Positions 18,588-27,169 of a DNA stretch of 56,880 bases are shown here, one piece after another. Each line of letters begins with the position of its first letter. Within the stretch, counting starts at the first letter, position 1. The translations under genes and the position numbers were made by a program. The DNA is from Caldovatus sediminis (GTDB lineage Bacteria; Pseudomonadota; Alphaproteobacteria; Acetobacterales; Acetobacteraceae): the NCBI RefSeq assembly GCF_014644455.1, contig NZ_BMKS01000019.1:2512-59391 (forward strand), given 5' to 3'. The notes below the pieces were generated by a model that was not told the origin of the DNA, made no database searches, and worked only from the letters and a program-made list of their open reading frames with translations.

Positions 18588-18937
18588 GCGCTCGCCAGCA
18601 GCACCACGCCGAGGCAGATCAGCGTGATCGCCGCCACCCGCTGCATGCTCATCGGCTCGCCGAACGCGAAGTGGCCGATCAGCGCGATCACCACATAGCC
18701 CGCGGCGGTGCTGGGCAGCGCCACGCTCATCGGGATGCGCCGGAGCGCGACGATGTAGAGCAGCGCCGCGCCGCCGTAGCACACCAGCCCGACCATGGTC
18801 TGCCAGCGGAGCATCTGGTCGAGGAAGCCGCCCGCTGCGTGGACCGAGCCGGAGGCGCCTATCTTCAGCAGCACCTGGCCGACCAGCGAGGTGCCGATCG
18901 CGGCGGCCAGCGCGAGCCAGTGGAGCGCGGCGCTCAC
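18584..18937 (-). CDS. SMR/EamA-type small membrane protein, ArnE/ArnF-like flippase candidate
   Basis: A 117-residue protein with four predicted membrane helices (LHWLALAAAIGTSLVGQVLL, TMVGLVCYGGAALLYIVAL, ALPSTAAGYVVIALIG, RVAAITLICLGVVLLA). GQVLLKIGAS and the RRIPMSVALPSTAAGYV region are typical of the ArnE/ArnF and EmrE-like small multidrug resistance fold. It is translationally coupled (GTGA) to a polyprenyl-phosphate glycosyltransferase. That neighbour suggests it flips a lipid-linked sugar across the inner membrane rather than pumping drugs. This role is inferred from context. Confidence 0.75.
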   Translation of the reverse strand: MSAALHWLALAAAIGTSLVGQVLLKIGASGSVHAAGGFLDQMLRWQTMVGLVCYGGAALLYIVALRRIPMSVALPSTAAGYVVIALIGHFAFGEPMSMQRVAAITLICLGVVLLASA

Positions 18938-19962
18938 GGCGAGGCCAGGCCGGGTTCGGCGCGGTCCGCGGCTGCGGCGAGCGGCGCGGCGGGCCGCGGC
19001 GGCACCACCTCGCGCACCACGCCCTGCGGCTTGCCGTTCGCGGAGAGGAAGGCGCGCCCGACATACTCCCCGAGCACGCCGAGAATCAGGAACTGCACGC
19101 CGGCGATCAGCAGCATCATCGTCATCGTCGAGGCCCAGCCTGAGGGCGTGTGCCCCATCAGCCCCTCGACGATCACGATCGCCGCGCCGATCAGGCCGAG
19201 CACGCCCATGCCCGCCCCTGCGAAGACCGCGAGGCGCAGCGGCAGCACCGAGAAGTTCGTTGCGAGGTTGAGCCACAGTCGCACCAGGCGGCGCAGCGTG
19301 TAGTTGGAGCGGCCCTCGGCGCGCGCGTAGTGCTTCACCTCGATCGAGTCGATGCGCTGCGTGACCTGCATGATCAGCCCGTCCACGTAGGGGTAGGGGC
19401 CGCGGTATTTCGTCACCTCCCGCACCACCAGGGCGCTCATGCAGCGGAAGGAGGAGAGGTAGAGGCCCTTCGGCTTGTCGAGGAGCCGGTCGGCCACCCA
19501 GTTGGCGAAGCGGCTGCCGAGGTTGCGCCAGGTTTCGTGCATCTTCTCGGCGTAACGCGTGTAGACGACGTCCCAGCCGCCGAGGCGCGCGTGGTCGTAG
19601 AGGCGCACCACCTCCTCCGGCGGGTTCTGCAGGTCGTCGTCCATGGTGATGACGTAGGCGCCGCGCGCGTGGCGCAGGCCGGTCATCACCGCGTTGTGCT
19701 CGCCGAAGTTGCGGGCGTGCTCGATGTAGGTGACGGGCACCGCCGCGCGGTCCTGCGCCGCGCGGCACGCCTCCCCCGAATTGTCCGGGCTGCCGTCGTT
19801 GACCAGCACGATCTCGAGCCCGCCCGCGGGTCGCAGCGCCGAGAGCGCCTCGACGAGCTTCCCGATCGTCGCCTCGCCGCGATAGACCGGGACGACGATC
19901 GAGAGGCCGACCGGGTGCGCGCCGGCATCGGGGGGGGTGCCGGGGGCGGGTGGCGTGGGCAT
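18934..19962 (-). CDS. Family 2 glycosyltransferase, ArnC/dolichol-phosphate-sugar synthase-like
   Basis: A 342-residue GT2 enzyme. The GT-A domain has LSIVVPVYRGEATIGKLVEAL, VNDGSPDNS, the HARNFGEHNAVMTGL segment and the metal-binding ITMDDDLQNPPEEV. Two C-terminal membrane helices follow (FAGAGMGVLGLIGAAIVIVEG and MTMMLLIAGVQFLILGVLGEYVGR). This architecture is that of ArnC, GtrB and DPMS enzymes, which load a sugar onto undecaprenyl phosphate at the cytoplasmic face. It follows a methyltransferase by 18 bases and overlaps an SMR-type flippase, with a GT-C transferase gene divergent nearby. Confidence 0.88.
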   Translation of the reverse strand: MPTPPAPGTPPDAGAHPVGLSIVVPVYRGEATIGKLVEALSALRPAGGLEIVLVNDGSPDNSGEACRAAQDRAAVPVTYIEHARNFGEHNAVMTGLRHARGAYVITMDDDLQNPPEEVVRLYDHARLGGWDVVYTRYAEKMHETWRNLGSRFANWVADRLLDKPKGLYLSSFRCMSALVVREVTKYRGPYPYVDGLIMQVTQRIDSIEVKHYARAEGRSNYTLRRLVRLWLNLATNFSVLPLRLAVFAGAGMGVLGLIGAAIVIVEGLMGHTPSGWASTMTMMLLIAGVQFLILGVLGEYVGRAFLSANGKPQGVVREVVPPRPAAPLAAAADRAEPGLASP

Positions 19963-19980
19963 GGGCTCAGCGATCCTTCC

Positions 19981-20757
19981 TCACGGCCGCGTCGCGACCA
20001 GCAGGACCGAGCCGCCCGCGGGATATCGCAGGCCGAGCGCGGCGAGCCGCCGCTCGAGCTCGGTCACGCCGTGCAGCGTGCGGTCCAACCATGGCGGATA
20101 GGGGGCGACGTCGCTCGCCGCCTCCTCCCTTGCCGCAAGCAGCTTGCGCTGGACGACCATCAGCGGCAGCAGCAGGGCGTTCCAGTAGCGCGCCTCGATG
20201 CGGGCGAAGCCGGCCTCGGCGAGCTGGGCGCGGGCGGCGCGGAGCGTGGTGCGGCGCGCGTTGTGCACGCGCCGGTCGTGCGCGCTCTTCAGCCACTCGA
20301 AGGCGGGGAGGTTGAGCACCAGCGTCCCGCCCGGGGCGAGGACCCGGCGCATCTCGGCGAGGCCGCGCTCCGGCTCGATCAGACGGTGGCACAGCACGTC
20401 CACGCTCAGCACGGCGCCGAAGGCGCCGTCGGGGAAGGGCAGGGCATGGACGTCGCCGACGGCCACCGCGGCGCCGGACTTGGCGCGGGCGCGCCGGGCG
20501 GCGGGCTCGAAGTACTCGACGCCGACGAGGAGGCGGCGGTCGCCGTACCGCTCGCCGAGGCGGCGCAGCAGGCCGCCTGTGCCGCAGCCGGCGTCGAGCA
20601 CAGGCCGCGACGGGTCGCCGGGGCGGCGGGCGAGGGCGTCGAGCACCCGGGCGTGGACGGCGCGATACCACCACATCCGGTCCTCGACGACGTCCATCAG
20701 GGCGTATTCGGCCGTCTCCACGGGCGGTGGTGTGGCACCCGCCCGGTTGGCGGACAA
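19981..20757 (-). CDS. Class I SAM-dependent methyltransferase
   Basis: A 258-residue Methyltransf_11-type enzyme. Motif I is VLDAGCGTGGLLRRLGERYGD (about residue 53), then VGVEYFEPAARRARAKSGA, motif II AVAVGDVHALPFPDGAFGAVLSVDVL and motif III MRRVLAPGGTLVLNLP. It heads the operon with the lipid-sugar glycosyltransferase, so a sugar, lipid or glycan intermediate is a plausible substrate. The proposed start is a TTG at 20757 without an obvious ribosome-binding site; a GTG 14 codons or an ATG 20 codons in could be used instead. Confidence 0.82.
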   Translation of the reverse strand: MSANRAGATPPPVETAEYALMDVVEDRMWWYRAVHARVLDALARRPGDPSRPVLDAGCGTGGLLRRLGERYGDRRLLVGVEYFEPAARRARAKSGAAVAVGDVHALPFPDGAFGAVLSVDVLCHRLIEPERGLAEMRRVLAPGGTLVLNLPAFEWLKSAHDRRVHNARRTTLRAARAQLAEAGFARIEARYWNALLLPLMVVQRKLLAAREEAASDVAPYPPWLDRTLHGVTELERRLAALGLRYPAGGSVLLVATRP

Positions 20758-20911
20758 GACGCGGCGGCGGGCCCCCCGCCGGGGAGCGGTCGCCCGGTCG
20801 CGCAGCCCCTGCTATGGCGCCGCCGCAGGGCCGCCGCATGCTCGCCGCAATGCGCGGCCGATGATCGAGGTTGCGGAAATCGAGCCGCGGATCGGATATT
20901 GCGTCGTCGGC

Positions 20912-22612
20912 ATGAGCCCGTCCCCCCGCCCCGCGCGCGCTGAGCCCCACGCCGCCTCGCTCGCTATCCGCGGCGACGACGCGACCGCCGCGGCCGGCCT
21001 GCCGCCGGGGGCAGGCGCCGCGCTCGGCGGCGCGCTCGACCTCGCGGCGGCGCAGGCGCGGCTGCTGCGCTGGGCGGCCTTCGCGCCGGCGCTGCTCTAT
21101 CTCCTCGTGATCCTGGCGCCGCCGCTGAACCACGACGTGGCGGCGGTGCTGAACTTCGCCGAGCGTTGGCTGGCCGGGGAGCGGCTCTACCGCGACCTGA
21201 TCGACGTCAACCCGCCGCTGATCTTCGTGCTGACCCTGGTGCCGGCGGCGCTCGCGGCCTGGACGCCGCTCGATCCCGTGCAGGCGCTGCTGCTCTGCGC
21301 GCTCGGCCTCTGCGCGCTGTCCTGGCGGCTGACGGCGGCGCTGCTGCGCGGCGCGGCCGGACTGGCGCGGCAGGGGCCGGTCGAGGCGGCGGTGATGCGT
21401 GCCATGGTGCCGACGATCTGCGTCGTCGCCGCCTACGACTTCGCCCAGCGCGAGCACCTGATGGCGGTGGCGGCGCTGCCCTACTGCGCGCTCGCCGCGC
21501 GGCGGATCGAGGGGGTGGCGCCGCCGCCGCGCCGCCTGGCGTTCGGCGTGGCGCTGCTCGCCGCCCTCGGATTCGCGCTGAAGCCGCACTTCCTCGCCGT
21601 GCCGGCGCTGGTCGAGGCGGTGGTGCTGCTGCACCGCGGGCCGGCGCGGGCGCTGCGCGATCCGGTGCCCTGGCTGATGGCGGCGCTCTGGCTCGCCTAC
21701 CTCGCCGCCATTCCGGTGTTCTTTCCCGACTATTTCGGCCATGTGGTGCCGCTGGTCTGGGCCTACTACCTCGACATCGGCGGGTACAGCGCGTGGGAGG
21801 TGCTGATCTCCCCGATCCTCGGCCCGGCCGCCCTGGCGCTCGCCGCGGTGCTGCCGGTGGCGCTGCGGCGCGGCGCCGGCCCGCTGGCCCAGGTCCTCGC
21901 GGCGGCGGCCGTCGGCGCCCTGGTGGCCGCCGTCGTGCAGCACAAGGGCTGGACCTATCACGCCCTCCCGGTGACGATGCTGACCGCCGGGGCCGCCGCC
22001 GCCGCGCTCTCGCGCTGGCTCGACCGCGCGCTGGCGGCCGGGGGCGGGCCGGGTGCCGCGCGCGGCGGCGACCGTGGCGCCGCGGCCGCGCCGGCGGCGG
22101 CCGCGATCGCCACCATCGGCCTCGCCCTCTACGCCGCGCATGGCGGCGAGGCACCCTGGCGCGAACTGTGGTTCCACGGCGACCGCGCCGGGCGCATCGC
22201 CGCCTTCCTCAAGCGCGAGGCCTATGGCGAGCGCCTGCTGGTGCTGAGCCCCGACATCTACCCCGTCTATCCGGCGCTGAACTATGCGCGCTCGCGCTCC
22301 ACGCTGCGCACCATGAACCTCTGGCTGCTGCAGGGCGTCTACCGTACCTGTCCGGAGGACGCCGCGCGCTACCGCGAGACCTGGGAGATGAGCCGCGCGG
22401 AATTCTTCGTCTACCGCACGGTGGCGGAGGACTTCGCCCGCACGCCGCCGGCCGCGGTCCTGGTCTCGCGCAATCCCGGCATCCCCTGGTGCGACGGCGA
22501 GTTCGACTTCATCGAGTATTTCACCCGCCACCCCCTGTTCGCCGAGACCTGGGAGCGCTATCGGCCGGTCGGAGAGATCGAGGGCTACAGGCTGTTCGTG
22601 CGGGAGGAGTAG
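20912..22612 (+). CDS. Multi-span membrane glycosyltransferase-like protein (GT-C/ArnT-like)
   Basis: A 566-residue inner-membrane protein with about nine or more hydrophobic spans. After the first span comes PPLNHDVAAVLNFAERWLAGERLYRDLIDVNPP, the conserved Asp-containing first loop of GT39/ArnT-type GT-C enzymes, which use polyprenyl-phosphate sugars as donors. The C-terminal about 170 residues are extracytoplasmic. It is divergent from the methyltransferase/GT2/flippase operon. Start 20912 is preferred: TTGCGG (20871-20876) and GATATT (20895-20900) look like a promoter placed just before it. The in-frame ATG at 20861 would add 17 residues. Confidence 0.75.
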   Translation: MSPSPRPARAEPHAASLAIRGDDATAAAGLPPGAGAALGGALDLAAAQARLLRWAAFAPALLYLLVILAPPLNHDVAAVLNFAERWLAGERLYRDLIDVNPPLIFVLTLVPAALAAWTPLDPVQALLLCALGLCALSWRLTAALLRGAAGLARQGPVEAAVMRAMVPTICVVAAYDFAQREHLMAVAALPYCALAARRIEGVAPPPRRLAFGVALLAALGFALKPHFLAVPALVEAVVLLHRGPARALRDPVPWLMAALWLAYLAAIPVFFPDYFGHVVPLVWAYYLDIGGYSAWEVLISPILGPAALALAAVLPVALRRGAGPLAQVLAAAAVGALVAAVVQHKGWTYHALPVTMLTAGAAAAALSRWLDRALAAGGGPGAARGGDRGAAAAPAAAAIATIGLALYAAHGGEAPWRELWFHGDRAGRIAAFLKREAYGERLLVLSPDIYPVYPALNYARSRSTLRTMNLWLLQGVYRTCPEDAARYRETWEMSRAEFFVYRTVAEDFARTPPAAVLVSRNPGIPWCDGEFDFIEYFTRHPLFAETWERYRPVGEIEGYRLFVREE

Positions 22613-22616
22613 CGCC

Positions 22617-23450
22617 GTGTCCTACCAGGAATACGTCGGCCGCAGCGAGACGCGCGAGGACCGGGTGGATCCGCGGCTGGTCGCCGGCATGGCGGCGACG
22701 CTCGGCCGCGCCGCGCCGACGGACGGTACGCTGCCCCTGCTGTGGCACTGGATGCTGTTCCAGGACTGGAGGCCGCCGCAGGAGCTCGGGCCGGATGGCC
22801 ACCCGCGGCGCGGCGGCTTCCTGCCGCCCGTGCACGATCTGCCGCGGCGCATGTGGGCCGGCGGCCGCCTCCAATTCGGCGAGGCGCCGCTCCGCATCGA
22901 CGATCGCGTGCGCCGCGTCGCCACCATCCTCAAGGTGGAGGAGAAGACCGGCGGATCCGGGCGCCTGGTGTTCGTCACCGTGCGCTACGAGGTCTCCGGC
23001 CCGCGCGGCCTCGCGCTGACCGAGGAGCAGGACATCGTCTACCGCGGCACCGAGGGCGCCGCGGTGCGCCCCGCCGAGCCGGCGCCGCCGCCCGGTCCGG
23101 GCGCCTTCACCGCCAGCCTGACCCCCGACGCGGTGCTGCTGTTCCGCTACTCGGCGCTGACCGGCAACGGGCACCGCATCCACTACGACCACCCCTACGT
23201 GACGCAGGTGGAGGGCTATCCGGGCCTCGTCGTGCACGGGCCGCTGCAGGCGACGCTGCTGGCGCAGCACCTGCTCGACCACCTGCCGGCGGGCGCGCGC
23301 CTGGCCGGCCTCTCCTTCCGCGGCCGGCGGCCCGCCTTCGCCGACCGCCGGCTCGACCTGGTGGGGACCTTCGAGGGCAAGATCGGCCGCGCCGAGACCC
23401 GCGACGACTCCGGCGCCACCTGCATGCAGGTCGAGGCACGGATTGCCTGA
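22617..23450 (+). CDS. MaoC-like (HTD2-type) dehydratase/hydratase
   Basis: A 277-residue protein of the COG3777 group, with a FAS1-like dehydratase N-terminal hot-dog domain and a second MaoC-type hot-dog domain (LLFRYSALTGNGHRIHYDHPYVTQVEGYPGLVVHGPLQ). This group includes mesaconyl-C4-CoA and itaconyl-CoA hydratases and mitochondrial HTD2 3-hydroxyacyl-ACP dehydratase. The exact CoA substrate is not visible. The GTG start at 22617 is 4 bases after the previous stop and uses the GGGAGGAG at the end of that gene as ribosome-binding site. Confidence 0.82.
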   Translation: MSYQEYVGRSETREDRVDPRLVAGMAATLGRAAPTDGTLPLLWHWMLFQDWRPPQELGPDGHPRRGGFLPPVHDLPRRMWAGGRLQFGEAPLRIDDRVRRVATILKVEEKTGGSGRLVFVTVRYEVSGPRGLALTEEQDIVYRGTEGAAVRPAEPAPPPGPGAFTASLTPDAVLLFRYSALTGNGHRIHYDHPYVTQVEGYPGLVVHGPLQATLLAQHLLDHLPAGARLAGLSFRGRRPAFADRRLDLVGTFEGKIGRAETRDDSGATCMQVEARIA

Positions 23451-23541
23451 CGCGCCCGGCGCCGGACCGGGCGCGACCCGACCCGGCGCCACGGCGGCCC
23501 CTCCCGCTGTCTCGCCGCTGGCGCCGGGCGGCGAGGAGACG

Positions 23542-24435
23542 ATGCGCGGCATCGCGCTGGTGGCGCTCGCCTACTTCGTCATCTCCGGCACCGACGCGGC
23601 GGTGAAATGGGCGCTGCCCGAGGTCGGCACGGCGATGGCGATGATCTGGCGCGGCGTGATCGGCGCGGGCTGCGTCGCCCTGCTCGCGCGCGGGCGCGGC
23701 CTGTTCCCGCGCGACCGGCGCCTGCTCGCGGCGCGCAGCCTGCTGCACACGGCCGTGTCCGGCGCCTGGTACTGGGCCTGGGCGCAGGGCATGCCGCTGG
23801 CCGATTCCTATGCCGTCGCCGCGACGGCGCCGCTGCTGATGACCGTGCTCGCGGTGCCGATGCTGGCCGAGCGCGTCGGATGGCGGCGCTGGACCGCGAC
23901 CCTGGTCGGCTTCGGCGGCGTGCTCGTCATGCTCCAGCCGAGCGGCGATCTCTGGCGCATCGAGACGCCGGTGCTGCTCGTCGCGGTGGCGGCGATGGCG
24001 GTGACGCGGATCTGGACGCGGGTGCTGGCCCGCAGCGACACGCCGGCGGCGATCGCCTTCTGGCTGATGGTCGCGCACGTGCCGGTCGGTCTGGCGCTGC
24101 TGCCGGTCTTCCCGCCGCCCTCGGGCGCGTGGGTGCCGAGCCTCGGCGCGGCGGCCGCCCTGACGGCCTTCGGCGCGGCGAACGCCCTGGCGCACGTGCT
24201 GTTCGGCCGCGCCTTCGCGCTCGCGCCGGTCTCGGTCCTCGCGCCCTTCGAGTACAGCCCGCTGCTCTGGGGTGGGGTGCTGGGCTTCCTGATCTGGGCC
24301 GAGGTGCCGTCCTGGACCACGCTCGGCGGCGCGGCGATCGTGGTCGCTGCGGGGCTATACACGCTGCATCGCGAGCGGGTGAGGCGGGCGGCGGCACGGC
24401 AGGAGGCGGCCGCGCGAGCGGCGCCAAGGGGCTGA
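23542..24435 (+). CDS. EamA-family DMT transporter (first of a tandem pair)
   Basis: A 297-residue ten-helix drug/metabolite transporter with two EamA repeats. ALAYFVISGTDAAVKW opens the first half and LAPFEYSPLLWGGVLGFLIWAEVPS sits in the second. It ends with a cytoplasmic Arg/Ala-rich tail. Substrate unknown. The ATG at 23542 is favoured by GAGGAG 5 bases upstream and by its position at the first helix; a TTG at 23443 overlapping the previous gene is the alternative and would add 33 Pro/Ala-rich residues. The next gene is a related transporter. Confidence 0.82.
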   Translation: MRGIALVALAYFVISGTDAAVKWALPEVGTAMAMIWRGVIGAGCVALLARGRGLFPRDRRLLAARSLLHTAVSGAWYWAWAQGMPLADSYAVAATAPLLMTVLAVPMLAERVGWRRWTATLVGFGGVLVMLQPSGDLWRIETPVLLVAVAAMAVTRIWTRVLARSDTPAAIAFWLMVAHVPVGLALLPVFPPPSGAWVPSLGAAAALTAFGAANALAHVLFGRAFALAPVSVLAPFEYSPLLWGGVLGFLIWAEVPSWTTLGGAAIVVAAGLYTLHRERVRRAAARQEAAARAAPRG

Positions 24436-24590
24436 TTCCGCGGGGGCGACTCGCGTTTCCCGCGGGGGGCGGCCGGCGCCGTTTCCTGTAGTAGGATGCC
24501 CCGTTGCGGGCAGGCGCGGACGCCGCCCGCACGGGCCGGCGCCGCCGCGGGCGGCCGCCGCGTCCGCCCGCTCGGTCCCAGGGTGCCTCC

Positions 24591-25529
24591 GTGACCTCCT
24601 CCCTCCGCCACGACATCCGCCGCGGCGCGGCCCTGATGCTCGCCGCCACGGCGCTCTTCACCCTCATGTCGGCGATGGTGAAGGAGCTCGGCGGCCGCAT
24701 CCCCTTCGTCGAGGTGATGTTCTTCCGCAACGCCCTCGCGATCCCCGTGGTGATGGCGATCGCGCTGCGCCGCGCGCGGCGCCCGGGCGAGGTCGCGGCG
24801 CTGCTGCGCACGAGGCGCTTCCCCGGCCACCTGCTGCGCGCCTGCACCGGCACGCTCGCCATGGCGAGCAGCTTCTTCGCGCTCACCGTGCTGCCGCTCG
24901 CCGAGCAGACGGCGCTGACCTACACGACGCCGCTGTTCGTCACCGTCCTCTCGATCCCCTTCCTCGGCGAGCGGGTGGGGATCCACCGCTGGTCGGCGGT
25001 GCTGGTGGGATTCGCGGGAATCCTGGTCATCGCCCTCGGCAAGGGGGCGTTCCAGGGCGGCGCCCCGATGCCGCCGCTGGTGCAGCTCGGCGTCGTCGTG
25101 GCGGTGCTGCACGGCGTGTTCTCGGCCGGGACGACGCTGCTGGTGCGCCAGCTCTCGGCGACCGAGAGCAGCGCCACGATCGTGCTCTGGCAGTCGCTGC
25201 TGATGACCGCCTTCACGGCCGCCATCCTGCCCTTCGTCTGGGTCGCGCCGGGCCGGGGGGACGTGCTGCTGATCCTCGGCATCGGCCTGGTCGGCGGCGT
25301 CGCCCAGGTGATGCTGACGGAGGCGCACGCCAGCGCCCAGGTCTCCGCCCTCGGACCCTATTCCTACAGCTCGATCCTGTGGTCGGTGGCGCTGGGCTGG
25401 GCGATCTGGGGCGAGGCGCCGACGCTGACCATGCTGCTCGGGGCGGCATTGATCGTCGCCGCCGGACTCTACATCCTGCACCGCGAGCTGGTCCTGGCGA
25501 GGCGGAGGAGAGGACAGGCACCCCCATGA
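24591..25529 (+). CDS. EamA-family DMT transporter (second of a tandem pair)
   Basis: A 312-residue ten-helix EamA transporter (ALMLAATALFTLMSAMVKEL at the start; LGPYSYSSILWSVALGWAIWGEAP near the end). It shares the closing LxxLGxAxIVAAGLYxLHRE pattern with the preceding transporter, suggesting duplication. This subfamily includes S-adenosylmethionine/carnitine-type and riboflavin-type importers, but specificity cannot be read. The GTG at 24591 is chosen because it opens the predicted topology; the ribosome-binding site is weak. The stop overlaps the ATG of the MBL hydrolase (ATGA), so the two are co-translated. Confidence 0.82.
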   Translation: MTSSLRHDIRRGAALMLAATALFTLMSAMVKELGGRIPFVEVMFFRNALAIPVVMAIALRRARRPGEVAALLRTRRFPGHLLRACTGTLAMASSFFALTVLPLAEQTALTYTTPLFVTVLSIPFLGERVGIHRWSAVLVGFAGILVIALGKGAFQGGAPMPPLVQLGVVVAVLHGVFSAGTTLLVRQLSATESSATIVLWQSLLMTAFTAAILPFVWVAPGRGDVLLILGIGLVGGVAQVMLTEAHASAQVSALGPYSYSSILWSVALGWAIWGEAPTLTMLLGAALIVAAGLYILHRELVLARRRRGQAPP

Positions 25530-26428
25530 GCATCCCGTTCCGCCGCGAGGACCCGCTGCCCCCCGGCGCGGTGGAGGAGATCGCGCCCGGCCTGCGCCGC
25601 ATCCTCTGCGGCAATCCGGGGCCGTTCACCTTCCGCGGCACCAACACCTACCTGATCGGGCGCGGCGGCGACGTCGCGGTGCTCGACCCGGGGCCGGAGA
25701 ACCCGGCGCACCGCGCGGCGATCCTGCGCGCGACGGAGGGGGAGCGGATCACGCGCATCCTCGTCTCGCACACGCACCACGACCATTCGCAGGGCGTGCC
25801 GGGGCTGGTCGCGGCGCTCGGCGGCGGCGTGCCGACGCACGGCTTCGGGCCGCACATGACGCCGGCGGGCGAGGGCGGGGAGGGGGGCGACCACGCCTTC
25901 ATCCCCGATCGGCGCCTCGCCGACGGGGCGGTGCTGGAAGGGGCCGATTGGCGGCTGACCGCGCTGCACACGCCCGGCCACTGCGCCAACCACCTCTGCT
26001 TCGCGCTCGAGATGGACGGCGCCTCCGGCGTGCTGTTCAGCGCCGATCACGTGATGGGCTGGTCCACCTCCGTCGTCTCGCCGCCGGACGGGGACATGAC
26101 GGCGTACATGGCGAGCCTCGCGAAGCTCGCCGCGCGGGGCGAGGCGGACCGGCTCTACCTGCCCGGCCACGGGCCGGCGCTGCCGGAGCCGCACGCCCAT
26201 GTCGCCGCGCTCGCGGCGCACCGGCGCGAGCGCGAGGCGATGGTGCTCGACGCGCTGCGCCGGGCCGGGCCGGGGGCGACGCCGGAGGCGCTGGTGCCGC
26301 CGGTCTACGGGCCGGAGCTCGATCCGCGCCTGGTGCGCGGCGCCGCGCGCAGCCTGCTCGCGCACCTGATCAAGCTGGAGCGCGAGGGCGTCGTCGAGCG
26401 CGACGGGCCGGGCTGGGCGGCGCGCTAG
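25526..26428 (+). CDS. MBL-fold metallo-hydrolase (LACTB2-like)
   Basis: A 300-residue metallo-beta-lactamase-fold hydrolase. The zinc motif SHTHHDHSQG (HxHxDH) is near residue 82, followed by HTPGHCANHLCF, the bridging Asp region SADHVMGWSTSVV and LPGHGP. A C-terminal winged-helix segment (LVRGAARSLLAHLIKLEREGVVERDG) is typical of the LACTB2 group, some of which are endoribonucleases or thioester hydrolases. It is coupled to the upstream transporter by ATGA overlap. The substrate is unknown. Confidence 0.85.
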   Translation: MSIPFRREDPLPPGAVEEIAPGLRRILCGNPGPFTFRGTNTYLIGRGGDVAVLDPGPENPAHRAAILRATEGERITRILVSHTHHDHSQGVPGLVAALGGGVPTHGFGPHMTPAGEGGEGGDHAFIPDRRLADGAVLEGADWRLTALHTPGHCANHLCFALEMDGASGVLFSADHVMGWSTSVVSPPDGDMTAYMASLAKLAARGEADRLYLPGHGPALPEPHAHVAALAAHRREREAMVLDALRRAGPGATPEALVPPVYGPELDPRLVRGAARSLLAHLIKLEREGVVERDGPGWAAR

Positions 26429-26443
26429 AGCCGGAGCCGCCGG

Positions 26444-27112
26444 TCAGGCAAAGAGGCGCTTGAAGAACCCGGGCTTCTTCGGCCGCGGGCGGCCGAAGAA
26501 CTGGTAGCGCGCCTCGCTCGCCCGGCCGCGTTCCACCTGCTGCACCTTTCCGTCAACGAGCTGCTTCACCCGGACGTATTTGTGGCGCCCTTCCGAGCCG
26601 TCCTTGACGAAGCTGTCAATCGCGCCCCAGTAGCCGAAGACGGTGCAGTTCCGAACGCCACGGGCGTAGAGCTCGTCGGCGACGAGCTGGGCGAAGGGCG
26701 TGCCGACCAGCTCGGGATCGGCGCTCCCAAGAGTGTCCCCAAACTCCGCGCTATGGCAATTGTAGCACTTGATCTTGCCGGCGAAGGTCTTGCGCAGGCC
26801 GCTTTCGAGCAGGCGGTCCACCACGACGTCGTAGTCCACCCGCTCGCCGCCGCGACCGCCCTCGATTGACTTGTAGCCGGGCATGCCGTGGCCGCGGATA
26901 TAGATCTGTCCGTCCGACATGCCGGCGATGAAGGGGTTCTTCTTGCCCGGCCGCCACCAAACCGTGATCGCGCGGTGGCCCTTCGCCAGTTCGTGATCAA
27001 TCTGGACCTGGTTCTTGTCCATGCCGCCCTTCGTCGAACCATACTCGAACTGCGCAAAGACGAAGCCCGGATGGCGAGGATCGAAGGGCATGAAGAAGAC
27101 CTTGTCGGTCAT
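26444..27112 (-). CDS. Putative clan CD (C80/CHAT-like) cysteine peptidase, small stand-alone protein
   Basis: A 222-residue protein that I do not recognise as a named family. Its layout matches the self-processing C80 cysteine peptidase domain of RTX and clostridial toxins. There is a strand leading to IYIRGHGMPG (His75), a helix VDYDVVVDRLLESGL, a strand leading to IKCYNCHSA (Cys119, less likely Cys116), then a helix PFAQLVADELYARGV and a late GSEGRHKYVR segment resembling the toxin domain. The coding sequence is clearly lower in GC (about 62%, some lines 55%) than its neighbours, which suggests transfer. The ATG at 27112 is used because upstream codons look random. No signal peptide is seen, and the C-terminus is basic (RPRPKKPGFFKRLF). 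The peptidase call is inference from pattern. Confidence 0.5.
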   Translation of the reverse strand: MTDKVFFMPFDPRHPGFVFAQFEYGSTKGGMDKNQVQIDHELAKGHRAITVWWRPGKKNPFIAGMSDGQIYIRGHGMPGYKSIEGGRGGERVDYDVVVDRLLESGLRKTFAGKIKCYNCHSAEFGDTLGSADPELVGTPFAQLVADELYARGVRNCTVFGYWGAIDSFVKDGSEGRHKYVRVKQLVDGKVQQVERGRASEARYQFFGRPRPKKPGFFKRLFA

Positions 27113-27169
27113 GCGCACGCTCCCCGAACCAAGGACACGCGAAAAGGGTGCAAGAACCGGCACGGTCCG

